From Nocardia transvalensis (lineage in GTDB: Bacteria > Actinomycetota > Actinomycetes > Mycobacteriales > Mycobacteriaceae), in NCBI RefSeq assembly GCF_015477765.1, contig NZ_JADLQQ010000007.1:124001-188000 (forward strand): 64,000 bases of DNA, given 5' to 3'. Of this stretch, positions 8,451 through 16,498 are shown piece after piece; position 1 is the stretch's first letter, and each line of letters begins with the position of its first letter. Under the pieces are notes generated by a model. It was not told the DNA's origin. It saw only the letters and a list, made by a program, of their open reading frames with translations, and did no database searches. The translations under genes were made by a program, and so were the position numbers.

Positions 8451-10733
8451 ATGGAGATCGGCGCGGTGCTCCGGGAACTGGCCGCCGATCTGGACGCGCC
8501 GGTCGGAGTCGACTACTCGATCAGCCCGGACGGGCGCCGGGTGGCGATCACCGAGCGGCCGGTAGCCTCGGTCCGGCCGAAAGCACCCATCCTCGTGCTC
8601 TACTACGGACCGATCAGCTATGACGTCACTCGCCGGGCGGTGCCTGCGTCGGTCCCTCGCACGGGTCGGCTCGTCGTGTGCGACACCATCGATGGCACAC
8701 GGTCGATCGAGCAGTTCGACTCGGTCGCGGGGGAACCGGTGTGGAGTGCGGACGGCAGATGGCTGGCCGGTCTGACGCCCGCCGCTGACGAGGGCTACCG
8801 GGTATGGGTGCTGGACGCAGCATCCGGCGAACGGTGGATGGTCGGGCCGCGCGTCGGCTTTTCGCTGCTCAGGGCGGTTGCTGACGGGATCGGCCGGGCA
8901 TGGGACGGGCAGACCCGGATTCCGTTGTGGTGGACCGGTGATGGCGATCTGGTGGTCGCCCGGGACGCGATCGATCGAACAGCCATCGATCCTCGAGACG
9001 ACATCGTCGCCGAACCGGGACGACCCACAGACCGAACACACGACGGAAGCGAACTCGAATACCACCATGACCTGATGGCCATCGCCGCGGCGGCGCGCGT
9101 CGACCTCGTGGCGATGGATCGGAAGACCGGCAGCGAGACACAGGTGCTGCGTGCAGGTTGTGTCGTGGCCGACTGCCAACCGAACCCGGCGGGAACGAGG
9201 TTGTTGGCCGGCGTCGCCAATGGCCCCGACGACGTGCGGGAGTTGTTGGCGGGGAAAACGGTTGGCTACGAAGTCTATTCCTTCGCAACCGGCGGTCGGC
9301 AGGACGGGCGCGGCGGTATCGAGGTCGGCGGTGTGACCCGTCGGCGTGAACTGGGCCGTCGGCCGGTGGGGGCCATGTGCTGGCCACCGGGCGCGGGTGA
9401 GACCGTGCTCGCGGCCGAACGAATCGGAACCGACATAGCCTTCGGCTTCCTGTCGGCCGTCACCGGATTAGAAGTGGCCGAACGGATCACCCTGCCGGGG
9501 CCGGTCTCCTCCTGGCTGCCGACACACGCCGGGGTGTTCGCAGCTACCACAGGGAGTGAGACCGCGACGGGCTGCCACGGACGTCTGGTACTCGCCGTCC
9601 CCGCATCGCCCCCCAGGACGCTCGAGCTACCGTCAGCCTTGATTCCCAATAGCTGCCGACTGCGCGTCGTACCGTCAGTGGAATCGCTACCAGGCCGGAT
9701 GATGGTGGCAGTCACAGGCGTCGGGTCGAATGGCGAACGGCTGCTCGCGGTAGACCACAGTGAGCAGTCCACGGCGGTGCAATACCTGCCCGGACCGACC
9801 GAAGACGCCGGCCGGGTGGCTTTCGTCGGGGAACGCATGATGCTTGTGGTGCGCTACGGCGCGGAGACGTGGTCACTGGTGCGCTGCGCGCACAACGTTT
9901 CGGTCGTCGATGATCGGGTAGTGGTGCATCGGCTCGCGGTACCGGCTCCCCGCGCGGTTCCGAGGTCGGATTGCCGAGCGGATGGACGGCTGTCACCGTG
10001 GGTCGGCTATCGCCTGTGCCTGCCATCGCCGGAATCGCTCGACCCGGCCGGAGCATCCCTTCTGGTGGATCTGTGTCCCTTGCCCGAGGATGCGCCGCTG
10101 CCGGAGCCGACACCGTCCACGATGCGGTTGCCCCTGCTGAGGCGGTCGGCGCTGGCCGCCGGGCACGCCGTGGCCACTCTCCATCTTCGCCTGCCACTGG
10201 GCCGTACGAACCGTTTCGCCGATATTGGGGATCGCCTCGTCGACGGCGTCGCCGCCCTCCGCACCGAGCTGGTCGGCGAGAGGCGAGTGGACCTGGAGCG
10301 ATCGGCGTTGTGCGGGCACAGTTTCGGCGCGGCCTGTGCGGCGGTGGTGCTGGCGTCGGCCCCAGACTGGTTCCGCTGCGCGATCCTGCGCGCCGGCGCC
10401 TACAACCGCACGCTGACCCCGCGCGGCTTCCAGGACGAGCATCGGGATCTATGGCAGGTCCGCGACGTCTACGATGGGTTCACCCTGGCCTACCACGCCC
10501 CTTCGATCCGCTGCCCGGTGCTCATCCTGCAGGGCAGTGCGGACATCAACGGCGTCACCGATGCCCTGCAGGCGTGGTCCTTCTACGACACCGTGCTCGC
10601 CGCAGGCGGGCATGCCCGAATGGTGCTGCTCTACAACGAAGGCCACGCCTTCACCACTCGCGAAGGTCTGCTCACCGCCGCCCGGGAAGAGCTGACGTGG
10701 CTGGACCGCTGGACACGACCACCGCCCCGCTGA
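8451..10733 (+). CDS. S9 prolyl-oligopeptidase-family serine peptidase, candidate RiPP leader peptidase or lasso isopeptidase
   Basis: A 760-residue protein with a long N-terminal region (~1-500) rich in short WSADGRWLAG-type repeats, as in the beta-propeller of S9 peptidases, then an alpha/beta-hydrolase domain. The nucleophile is in CGHSFGAA (~620), a candidate acid in LILQGSADIN (~690) and the His in YNEGHAFTTRE (~730). No signal peptide is visible, so it is probably cytoplasmic. It ends 14 bp before a B2-like lasso protein gene. Lasso-peptide isopeptidases (AtxE type) belong to this family, so linearising or maturing the neighbouring peptide is a reasonable inference. A general peptidase cannot be excluded. 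Confidence 0.8.
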   Translation: MEIGAVLRELAADLDAPVGVDYSISPDGRRVAITERPVASVRPKAPILVLYYGPISYDVTRRAVPASVPRTGRLVVCDTIDGTRSIEQFDSVAGEPVWSADGRWLAGLTPAADEGYRVWVLDAASGERWMVGPRVGFSLLRAVADGIGRAWDGQTRIPLWWTGDGDLVVARDAIDRTAIDPRDDIVAEPGRPTDRTHDGSELEYHHDLMAIAAAARVDLVAMDRKTGSETQVLRAGCVVADCQPNPAGTRLLAGVANGPDDVRELLAGKTVGYEVYSFATGGRQDGRGGIEVGGVTRRRELGRRPVGAMCWPPGAGETVLAAERIGTDIAFGFLSAVTGLEVAERITLPGPVSSWLPTHAGVFAATTGSETATGCHGRLVLAVPASPPRTLELPSALIPNSCRLRVVPSVESLPGRMMVAVTGVGSNGERLLAVDHSEQSTAVQYLPGPTEDAGRVAFVGERMMLVVRYGAETWSLVRCAHNVSVVDDRVVVHRLAVPAPRAVPRSDCRADGRLSPWVGYRLCLPSPESLDPAGASLLVDLCPLPEDAPLPEPTPSTMRLPLLRRSALAAGHAVATLHLRLPLGRTNRFADIGDRLVDGVAALRTELVGERRVDLERSALCGHSFGAACAAVVLASAPDWFRCAILRAGAYNRTLTPRGFQDEHRDLWQVRDVYDGFTLAYHAPSIRCPVLILQGSADINGVTDALQAWSFYDTVLAAGGHARMVLLYNEGHAFTTREGLLTAAREELTWLDRWTRPPPR

Positions 10734-10747
10734 TCGAAGGAGTCACC

Positions 10748-11134
10748 GTGCACCTCCTGGACCTCGTCTCGGCTGCCCGTCAGGGCCGCCGCACGGTCCG
10801 CCGGGCCCGAAAGACCGGCTATCACACCGAATTCGCCCGACTCACCCGTGCCCGCACCGGGAGAGTCTGCACTCATCCGGTGCACACGGACGTGCAGGTG
10901 CTGCGCGCGCTGTGGCGCCTGGGCACCGCCGATCGGCACCCCGACGAAGAACCGATCTTCCTGGCCGCCGCACTGCGCGCACACGGTCGAGACGCCGTGC
11001 TGGTCATCGGCCGGGAGACCGCGCCGCCGGACCGGGATGCGCAACACCCGATGTGGGTGACCGTGGACGGTGCGGTGGTATCGACCGGGCTACCGGTCGC
11101 CGAGTTGTGCACCTCGCTGGCGACCTTGCCGTAA
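10748..11134 (+). CDS. Lasso-peptide B2-like (transglutaminase-core) protein lacking the usual catalytic Cys
   Basis: A 128-residue protein with the spacing of lasso B2 leader proteases: a basic N-terminal helix, then FLAAALRAHGRDAVLVIGR, then MWVTVDGAVVS, equivalent to the family's CLxRSLAL...LVIGV and AHAWVE blocks. The catalytic Cys position is occupied by Glu/Pro (DEEPIF) and the AHAW His appears as HPMW, one residue out of register, so protease activity is doubtful. The GTG start was chosen for the AAGGAG ribosome site 5 nt upstream; longer readings overlap the S9 gene. The assignment rests on by-eye motif similarity plus the neighbouring cyclase-like, RRE-like and exporter genes. Confidence 0.6.
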   Translation: MHLLDLVSAARQGRRTVRRARKTGYHTEFARLTRARTGRVCTHPVHTDVQVLRALWRLGTADRHPDEEPIFLAAALRAHGRDAVLVIGRETAPPDRDAQHPMWVTVDGAVVSTGLPVAELCTSLATLP

Positions 11135-11435
11135 CGACACCCGATGGTGTGATGGCGGACGGCGTGGTTCGTGCCGATCGAACCGCCGGGCAGGTTGCAC
11201 AACCGGCGATTCTCGATTATGGAAATTGGGCGAGAGATTATTCGGACGGCACAATATCGGCAACTCCCAGAACATTCCGACGATTTCGTTCTATTTTCTT
11301 GCGAAGTTGCGCGAGTCGTCCGAAGGGGCCTATCCACTCGATGCAATCGGGGTTACGGTATAAATGCCGGAGGTCAGCGAAGATCAATCCGCTCCGGCGC
11401 TCCTCCGGCCGCTGGAGCGGAGAGGGGACGCGCTC
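11135..11435 (+). promoter_or_regulatory. AT-rich leader/promoter region before the precursor candidate
   Basis: About 300 bp without a convincing gene. Positions ~11205-11310 are distinctly richer in A/T than the surroundings, consistent with a promoter. Three overlapping short frames cross it but none resembles a known family. GGAGAGGGG at about 11418-11427 is the ribosome site of the gene at 11436. Confidence 0.4.
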
Positions 11436-11666
11436 ATGTCTTCATTGTTGCGGCGTTCGGTCGCTCTGACCGGCGCGCACGCCAGGACGGCCACCGCGAC
11501 CGTCCTGGGTTACGTCCCACCGCCTCGTGAGCAGGTATGCCGGGGGCACTGTGTGGCGATCAACATTCAGAACGGCGTATGCACAGACCTGCCGGGCCGT
11601 GTCGGCTGCGTCCCGGTTGCGGCCTCGTGCCCCGTCGAGTGCACGTGCTGCCCGGTTCCAGGGTGA
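11436..11666 (+). CDS. Candidate cysteine-rich RiPP precursor peptide (8 Cys)
   Basis: Encodes 76 residues: a leader-like N-terminal half (MSSLLRRSVALTGAHARTA..., hydrophilic, basic, no Cys) containing GYVPPPREQV, then a C-terminal ~42 residues with eight cysteines in the pattern C-x3-C-x9-C-x8-C-x6-C-x3-C-x-C-C, ending PVPG. I chose the ATG at 11436 because GGAGAGGGG sits 8 nt upstream; an in-frame ATG at 11364 has no such site. It lies between the B2-like and cyclase-like genes, where a precursor is expected. It lacks the canonical actinobacterial lasso leader motif (YxxPxLxxxGxFxxxT), so it could belong to a different RiPP class. It matches no family I know. Confidence 0.55.
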   Translation: MSSLLRRSVALTGAHARTATATVLGYVPPPREQVCRGHCVAINIQNGVCTDLPGRVGCVPVAASCPVECTCCPVPG

Positions 11667-11879
11667 CCGCTCGGTAGGAGTGTTTGAGCGAGCTGCCCGG
11701 CACGAAAGTAATATTCGATAAAACTGGGCGTTCAGTAGTTCCTGGGCGCCCAGTCGATCACAATTCGGATTCGACAGTATCAATCACCTCCCACTGCCGA
11801 TCGCGACGGCTGCGATCGAATGCTCGCCGGAACGAGAATCGGCTGATCGCATTGTGACATTTTGGATGGAGGAAGACGA

Positions 11880-11897
11880 ATGGCAGCCTGTCCATGA
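11880..11897 (+). promoter_or_regulatory. Five-codon mini-ORF overlapping the cyclase-like gene start
   Basis: GGAGG (about 11868) is well placed for an ATG at 11880 that opens only MAACP before a TGA; that stop overlaps the next ATG (11894) as ATGA. The long frame has no ribosome site of its own at normal spacing. Either it is translated by coupling through this mini-ORF, or the true start differs from the one given. Confidence 0.35.
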
Positions 11898-13324
11898 CAT
11901 CATTCGACAGTGTTGGTCTCGACAACTCGATAACGGTCGCTGTCGGTCCGCCCGGCCGGCCCGTCCACGACGACGCGCAGACCGGCCGGACGGACAGGAG
12001 CGCCGTCGCGTATTGGCGTCGCACCGAGGGCCTTCTGGACGTCGCCGACGATTTGGCTGCGTTCGACCCCGCCGAGCCGGATCGGGCTTGGTACGCCGGC
12101 GCAGCCGATGTGGCGCTCTTGGTGGCCATGGCATTGGGTGTTCGATGCCCGCCGTGGCGAACCCATGTGCGCGATGTCGGTCGGATACCGCCCGCGGCCA
12201 CCGGCTGGTTCTCCTCCGAGGGGGTGGTGATCCGTGCCGATACGAGCCATGTGGATAACCTGGCGAGCCGACCGATGCATGTATCGACAGACCGTTTAAC
12301 GGAAACCGCGGCGGTGGCGGCACATTTGGCCGACCTCATCCGTGGACTGCCCGACTGGCATGCCCCAGGCGGGGCGATGGTGGCCCACGGTGGCGGTGCG
12401 GGTTCGGCTCTGCTGCTGAAGCATCGACCGCCCGCCGCGGAAGGCGGACCGATCACTGTGACCGGATGGTCGGGTGAGGTCGTCGTGCCTGGACGAGGTC
12501 GCTGGCCGGTCGAGGAGCTCGCCGCAGAGTTACCGAAGCTGTGGCCTCTGCTGTGGCGCCGCCATTTACCCGCCGCACTGTCGGTGGTGGCCGCAGCGCA
12601 CGCAGGCGTCGGTGTCGTCATCACCGGACATGACCTGCGCCGATTGCTGTCGGCGTCGCCCGCCGAGTTGGCCATGATGAAACCCGGCCGGTGGTCCGGA
12701 GAACCCACCTTCTCCGGCCGCCGCCGACACCCGGCGTACCGCCATGCCGTCGGCGATGGGGCCGGGCCACCGCTCACCGAGCCGGGGCCGTGGGGGTGGT
12801 TGACACCCGAAGGTGCCGATCAGGTCGGTGCGCTCCGTGAAGCCAGCGATATCGCATGGTTTCGCTGGGCGGCCCACGCCGGTCAGGCATGCAGAGACCT
12901 ACTCGCGGTGTGGGCCGACCCCGGTCTGGCCTGGACGATGGAAACCGCACGAAGACTCGGAGTCCAGGTGACGATCCCTGCGTGGCGGCCAGACATTCTG
13001 GCGGCCGTATGGGACCTGCCTTTGTCGCTGCGGGCCACGGTAGAGCACGGTCTGATCCGCAACGGTCCGTTGCTGGGCTCGCCCGAGAGCCGGGAACGCG
13101 CGGTCGGTGGCGAGCAACGGTGCCGGACCACGGCGGCCGCCTGGGCGGCGAGTCCGGCCGGTGCCGTGGCCCTGGACCGGCTCACCAAGGGGTACCTGGT
13201 CGACGCGAAGATGGTGGACGGCACGATGATTCGTAATGCGATCGAGAACTCGTTCATCAGGACCAATCACGCCCTGACTTTGCACCGGTTGACCGTCGTG
13301 GACTCGTGGTTGGGAGGACGATGA
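11894..13324 (+). CDS. Divergent asparagine-synthase / lasso-cyclase-like protein
   Basis: A 476-residue protein whose order of blocks recalls lasso macrolactam synthetases (asparagine synthase B homologues): a P-loop-like AHGGGAGSALLLKH near residue 165 where the family has SGGxDS, VVITGHDLRRLL near 245 where it has TGDGGDELL, WLTPEGADQ near 300, and IPAWRPDILAAVWDLPLS near 370 where it has PFLDRRVVEAALxLP. The Asp of SGGxDS and part of DGGDE are missing, so ATP chemistry is uncertain. The N-terminal ~130 residues are unrecognised. It overlaps the next gene by ATGA. In context it would fold or ring-close the Cys-rich peptide, or bind it without catalysis; this is inference. Confidence 0.6.
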   Translation: MTSFDSVGLDNSITVAVGPPGRPVHDDAQTGRTDRSAVAYWRRTEGLLDVADDLAAFDPAEPDRAWYAGAADVALLVAMALGVRCPPWRTHVRDVGRIPPAATGWFSSEGVVIRADTSHVDNLASRPMHVSTDRLTETAAVAAHLADLIRGLPDWHAPGGAMVAHGGGAGSALLLKHRPPAAEGGPITVTGWSGEVVVPGRGRWPVEELAAELPKLWPLLWRRHLPAALSVVAAAHAGVGVVITGHDLRRLLSASPAELAMMKPGRWSGEPTFSGRRRHPAYRHAVGDGAGPPLTEPGPWGWLTPEGADQVGALREASDIAWFRWAAHAGQACRDLLAVWADPGLAWTMETARRLGVQVTIPAWRPDILAAVWDLPLSLRATVEHGLIRNGPLLGSPESRERAVGGEQRCRTTAAAWAASPAGAVALDRLTKGYLVDAKMVDGTMIRNAIENSFIRTNHALTLHRLTVVDSWLGGR

Positions 13325-13620
13325 TGAATCAGCCCCCTGCCGCGCACTGGTCAGCAGCCACGGATCGGTCGGCTCGATGGCGAATGGCCGATCACGTCCG
13401 CCTGCACCGGCTTCCGTTCGGCGGGTGCGTTCTGGTGGATCTCTCCGATGCGTCCTGTCATGAAATCGTCGATGCCGCCGCAGATCTCCTGACGGTCGGC
13501 AGGCTGCCGACCGACGCGACAGACGAGGAACGACAATTCGTGGCGCACTGCATCGCCGCGAACTGGATCCGACTCGAGCCGAGTATCACCGACGCCCCCC
13601 ATACCCCGGAGCGAGAATGA
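13321..13620 (+). CDS. Small PqqD/RRE-like protein (lasso B1-type leader-binding candidate)
   Basis: A 99-residue protein. The middle, HVRLHRLPFGGCVLVDLS, then DASCHEIVDAAADLLTVGRLP, has the size and beta-beta-beta/helix layout expected of PqqD-like RiPP recognition elements, which bind leader peptides. The similarity is weak by eye and the call leans on its position between cyclase-like and MauE-like genes. The start was chosen at the ATG overlapping the upstream stop (ATGA) with GGGAGG just before; its own stop overlaps the next ATG in the same way, so the three proteins are probably made together. Confidence 0.5.
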   Translation: MMNQPPAAHWSAATDRSARWRMADHVRLHRLPFGGCVLVDLSDASCHEIVDAAADLLTVGRLPTDATDEERQFVAHCIAANWIRLEPSITDAPHTPERE

Positions 13621-14522
13621 ACCTGAGCATCATCGTGTCGCTGCTGCTGGTGGTCCTGGCAGCTGTCCTGCTCGCCGCCGCGGCGGCCAAGGCCATCGAC
13701 GCCGGTCGGCACAGACTGGTGTGGCCGGACCCCACGCTCGCGGGCATCCGGATTCCCGCGGGCGCCGTCATCGCAATCGAGGCCGTGGCCGCCGCCTCGG
13801 TGCTCCTACTGGCCGCGCTGCCGACGGCCGTGGTGTTGGCGGTTGCCTACGGACTGCTCTCCATTGCCGCGATGCGGCTGCGCGGCCGCACGTGTGGATG
13901 TTTCGGATCCCGCTCGTCCGTGGTCGGCCCCGGCCACATCGCCGGAACCGTGCTCGGATGTGGGATCGCTGTGGGCTGCACGGTCGCGGCCACCGGCTGG
14001 GGACTGTCCGTCGGGGCGCGCACCGCGGTCCTGGTAGCGCTCACCGCAGCGGTCGTGACCACGATGCGAATCCTCGACGCACGAGCCGACGCTCGGCGAC
14101 GGGCCGAGGATGCCAGGCTGTGGGAACCGGAGTCGATCGCACGGGCGGTCGGCGTCGTGGTCGTCACCAAGCCCGAATGTCCACACTGCGCCGCTCTGCG
14201 AGTCCTGCTGCACGGAATGATCGACGAGCACCTGATGCGCTGGGTGGAACTTCCCGGCTCGCACGAGGCGGGAAGTCCCACCCGCCTCGAGGATGAACAG
14301 GAGGGATGGGCCCGGCAGCTGTCCACTTATCAAGACATGACCCAAGGTCTGGTGCCGACCGCCGTCCCCGTCGACTCCGCCGGCCGCCCCGTCACCGGAG
14401 CCTACGGTGCCGGTCTGCAGATCCACCGGCTGGTGGAACTGTTCCTGCAGACACGCCATCGGCTCGCGGAGTCATCACCGGACCTGATGACGGCAGGCCG
14501 CACCGCCGGATACGCACCCTAG
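13617..14522 (+). CDS. MauE-type membrane protein fused to a thioredoxin-like domain
   Basis: 301 residues. Residues 1-170 carry four to five hydrophobic helices with the MauE/DoxX-like TCGCFG loop near 98, and residues ~175-270 form a soluble domain with VVTKPECPHC, a thioredoxin-type CxxC, near 185-192. MauE proteins feed electrons or thiol-disulfide exchange across the membrane. Here the partner is plausibly the eight-cysteine peptide encoded upstream, whose disulfides would be formed or corrected. It overlaps the RRE-like gene by ATGA and lies 21 bp before the exporter. Family assignment is fairly firm; the substrate is inference. Confidence 0.75.
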   Translation: MNLSIIVSLLLVVLAAVLLAAAAAKAIDAGRHRLVWPDPTLAGIRIPAGAVIAIEAVAAASVLLLAALPTAVVLAVAYGLLSIAAMRLRGRTCGCFGSRSSVVGPGHIAGTVLGCGIAVGCTVAATGWGLSVGARTAVLVALTAAVVTTMRILDARADARRRAEDARLWEPESIARAVGVVVVTKPECPHCAALRVLLHGMIDEHLMRWVELPGSHEAGSPTRLEDEQEGWARQLSTYQDMTQGLVPTAVPVDSAGRPVTGAYGAGLQIHRLVELFLQTRHRLAESSPDLMTAGRTAGYAP

Positions 14523-14543
14523 CAGGGAACCGCAGTCCGGCCC

Positions 14544-16376
14544 ATGCCCAGCGAGCAGGTCAAACTGACAAAGGCGCTGCACCAGGGCGCCGCGCATCGG
14601 CTGCGGCCACGCACCGTGGTCGCCGTGGTCGCGTTCGCCTGGGGCCTGGCCTGGCAGGCCGATCGACGCCGACTGACGATCGTCGCGGTGCTGGGGATGA
14701 CGCAGTCCTTCGGTCTCGGTGCGGGGTTGTTGGCCCTGCGTGCTGCGCTCGGTGGCGGCCTGTCCGGCAACATCAGCGGCGTCCGACTGTCCGCAATGGC
14801 TGGTGGATTGCTGGTGATGGCGGTGGTCGGTTTGGTGTCCGCTGGCGCCGAACTGGTCTCGACCATGCAGCAACAGGTGCTCGCATTGAAAACCAACGCG
14901 CTGGCCTGCGATCGGGTCACAGAGGCGGTTGCCGAGGTCGAATTGCGCACCTTCGAGGTGACATCCTTCCACGACCGGGTGGAACAAGCGGTGTGGGCTG
15001 CAAGGGATTTCACCAGTCACCTGGTCGCAATGACGATGATGATGGTGACCACCGCATTGCGGTTGCTCGGCGTGATCGGTGCAGTGGTGATCATGACGTG
15101 GTGGTTGTTGCCGGTTTTGGTGGTCGCCACGGTGCCGATGATCCGGGTGGCGCTGCAGCGGCAGCGGGGCGACTTCGCATTGCGCACGAGCCTGCTGGAG
15201 AACCGGCGGCTGCGGGACTATCTCCTGCACTTGCTCACCGGTCGAGACACTGCCAAAGAGATTCGTGCGTTCGACCTGTCCGGCACGCTCCGAAGCCGGC
15301 TGGCGATGGAGTACGCCACCGCGATCGAGGCCGAGCGTCGATTCTCCTATGCGTTTCTGTGGCGGGAGATCCGCGCCCGAGCGGTGGGAGCGCTCATCGT
15401 GGCGGGCGTGGTCGCGGCAGTGCTGGTTCTCGTACAGGCCGGTCAGATCACCGTGGCCACCGCGATCGCCGCGCTCGGCGGCGCGTACCTGCTGTCCGGT
15501 CAGCTCACCGCGCTGGCAGGTCTGAGCGGAATGCTCGGCAGCCCGATACTGTTCGTCGAGACGATGCAACGCTTTCTCGGCGATACTCCGACCCGTCCCG
15601 CTGTACCGGATCAGGTCGAGCCGTTCACGACACTCGCCGCTGAACACGTCGACTTCAGCTACCCTGCCTCAACTGCTCCGGCCCTGAATGACGTCACCGT
15701 CGAGTTGCGGGCCGGGCAGGTGGTGGCCCTCGTGGGCGCCAACGGCTCCGGCAAAACTACGCTGGCCAAGATCCTGACCGGGCTGTACCGGCCCGACGCC
15801 GGAACACTGCGGTGGAACGGTGAATTGCTCGCGGACCCGGCGCGCCTCCGGGCAGTGGCCACCGTGTTGTTCCAGGACTTCGCCCGTTACAAGCTCACCG
15901 CTGCCGACAACATCGGCCTCGGCCGCCCCGACCATCTCTGCGACCACAGCGGCATCGAACGAGCCGCGAAAACAGCGGGCGCACACGGCTTCCTGGCCGC
16001 ACTGCCGCGCGGCTACGACACGGTTCTATCCACCGAATTCAGCGACGGCGTCGACCTGTCGACGGGCCAATGGCAGCGACTGGCCTTGGCCCGCGCGTAT
16101 TTTCGAGACGCCCCCTTCATCGTGCTCGACGAACCCACCGCCGCACTCGACCCCAAGGCCGAGGCCGATCTGTTCGCGCACATTCGCCGGCTCTACCGCG
16201 GCCGCACGATGCTGCTGATCACCCACCGATTCGCCAGTATCCGCGACGCCGATCACATCTACGTCATGGACCACGGCCGAATCATCGAGCACGGCACCCA
16301 CGCCGAACTGATGGCACGAGACGGCACCTACACGGACTTGTTCCTCACCCAAGCCGCCGCCTACCTCGACCCATGA
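14544..16376 (+). CDS. ABC transporter, fused permease and ATPase (peptide exporter type)
   Basis: 610 residues: about six transmembrane helices in 1-340, then a nucleotide-binding domain with Walker A GANGSGKTT near 397, a signature DLSTGQWQRLALARA (LSTGQ instead of LSGGQ) near 505, Walker B FIVLDEPTAALD near 528 and switch His in LLITHRF near 560. This is the layout of half-size homodimeric exporters such as lasso D proteins. No N-terminal C39 peptidase domain is present, so leader removal must come from another protein. Last gene of the RiPP-like run; probably exports the mature product. Confidence 0.92.
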   Translation: MPSEQVKLTKALHQGAAHRLRPRTVVAVVAFAWGLAWQADRRRLTIVAVLGMTQSFGLGAGLLALRAALGGGLSGNISGVRLSAMAGGLLVMAVVGLVSAGAELVSTMQQQVLALKTNALACDRVTEAVAEVELRTFEVTSFHDRVEQAVWAARDFTSHLVAMTMMMVTTALRLLGVIGAVVIMTWWLLPVLVVATVPMIRVALQRQRGDFALRTSLLENRRLRDYLLHLLTGRDTAKEIRAFDLSGTLRSRLAMEYATAIEAERRFSYAFLWREIRARAVGALIVAGVVAAVLVLVQAGQITVATAIAALGGAYLLSGQLTALAGLSGMLGSPILFVETMQRFLGDTPTRPAVPDQVEPFTTLAAEHVDFSYPASTAPALNDVTVELRAGQVVALVGANGSGKTTLAKILTGLYRPDAGTLRWNGELLADPARLRAVATVLFQDFARYKLTAADNIGLGRPDHLCDHSGIERAAKTAGAHGFLAALPRGYDTVLSTEFSDGVDLSTGQWQRLALARAYFRDAPFIVLDEPTAALDPKAEADLFAHIRRLYRGRTMLLITHRFASIRDADHIYVMDHGRIIEHGTHAELMARDGTYTDLFLTQAAAYLDP

Positions 16377-16484
16377 GGGCTCGATCCGGGCCAGTCGTGG
16401 TATCCACTCCTACCCAATATGCTCGGCCATCGAGTGGAAGCCGACTACATCATCGAATTGCGGATCACCGCTGGGATCGAATAG
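16377..16484 (+). pseudogene. C-terminal relic of an SGNH hydrolase
   Basis: The 36 codons directly after the ABC transporter stop read GLDPGQSWYPLLPNMLGHR... to a TAG and are closely similar to the last 35 residues of the intact SGNH hydrolase at 40321-41352 (shared SWYPLLPNMLGH, EADYI, AGIE). Everything upstream of the fragment is missing. It lies convergent to the acyltransferase at 16499, as the intact hydrolase lies beside an acyltransferase relic at 39918-40320. Confidence 0.85.
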
Positions 16485-16498
16485 CCAAACCAACCCGT

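Noticed and set aside
9971..11134. A 387-codon form of the B2-like protein
   Set aside because: Most of it overlaps the S9 peptidase in another frame; the GTG at 10748 has a clear ribosome site.
11171..11530. Alternative precursor frames in the leader before the Cys-rich peptide
   Set aside because: They lack good ribosome sites and a recognisable leader/core layout, and overlap the better candidate.
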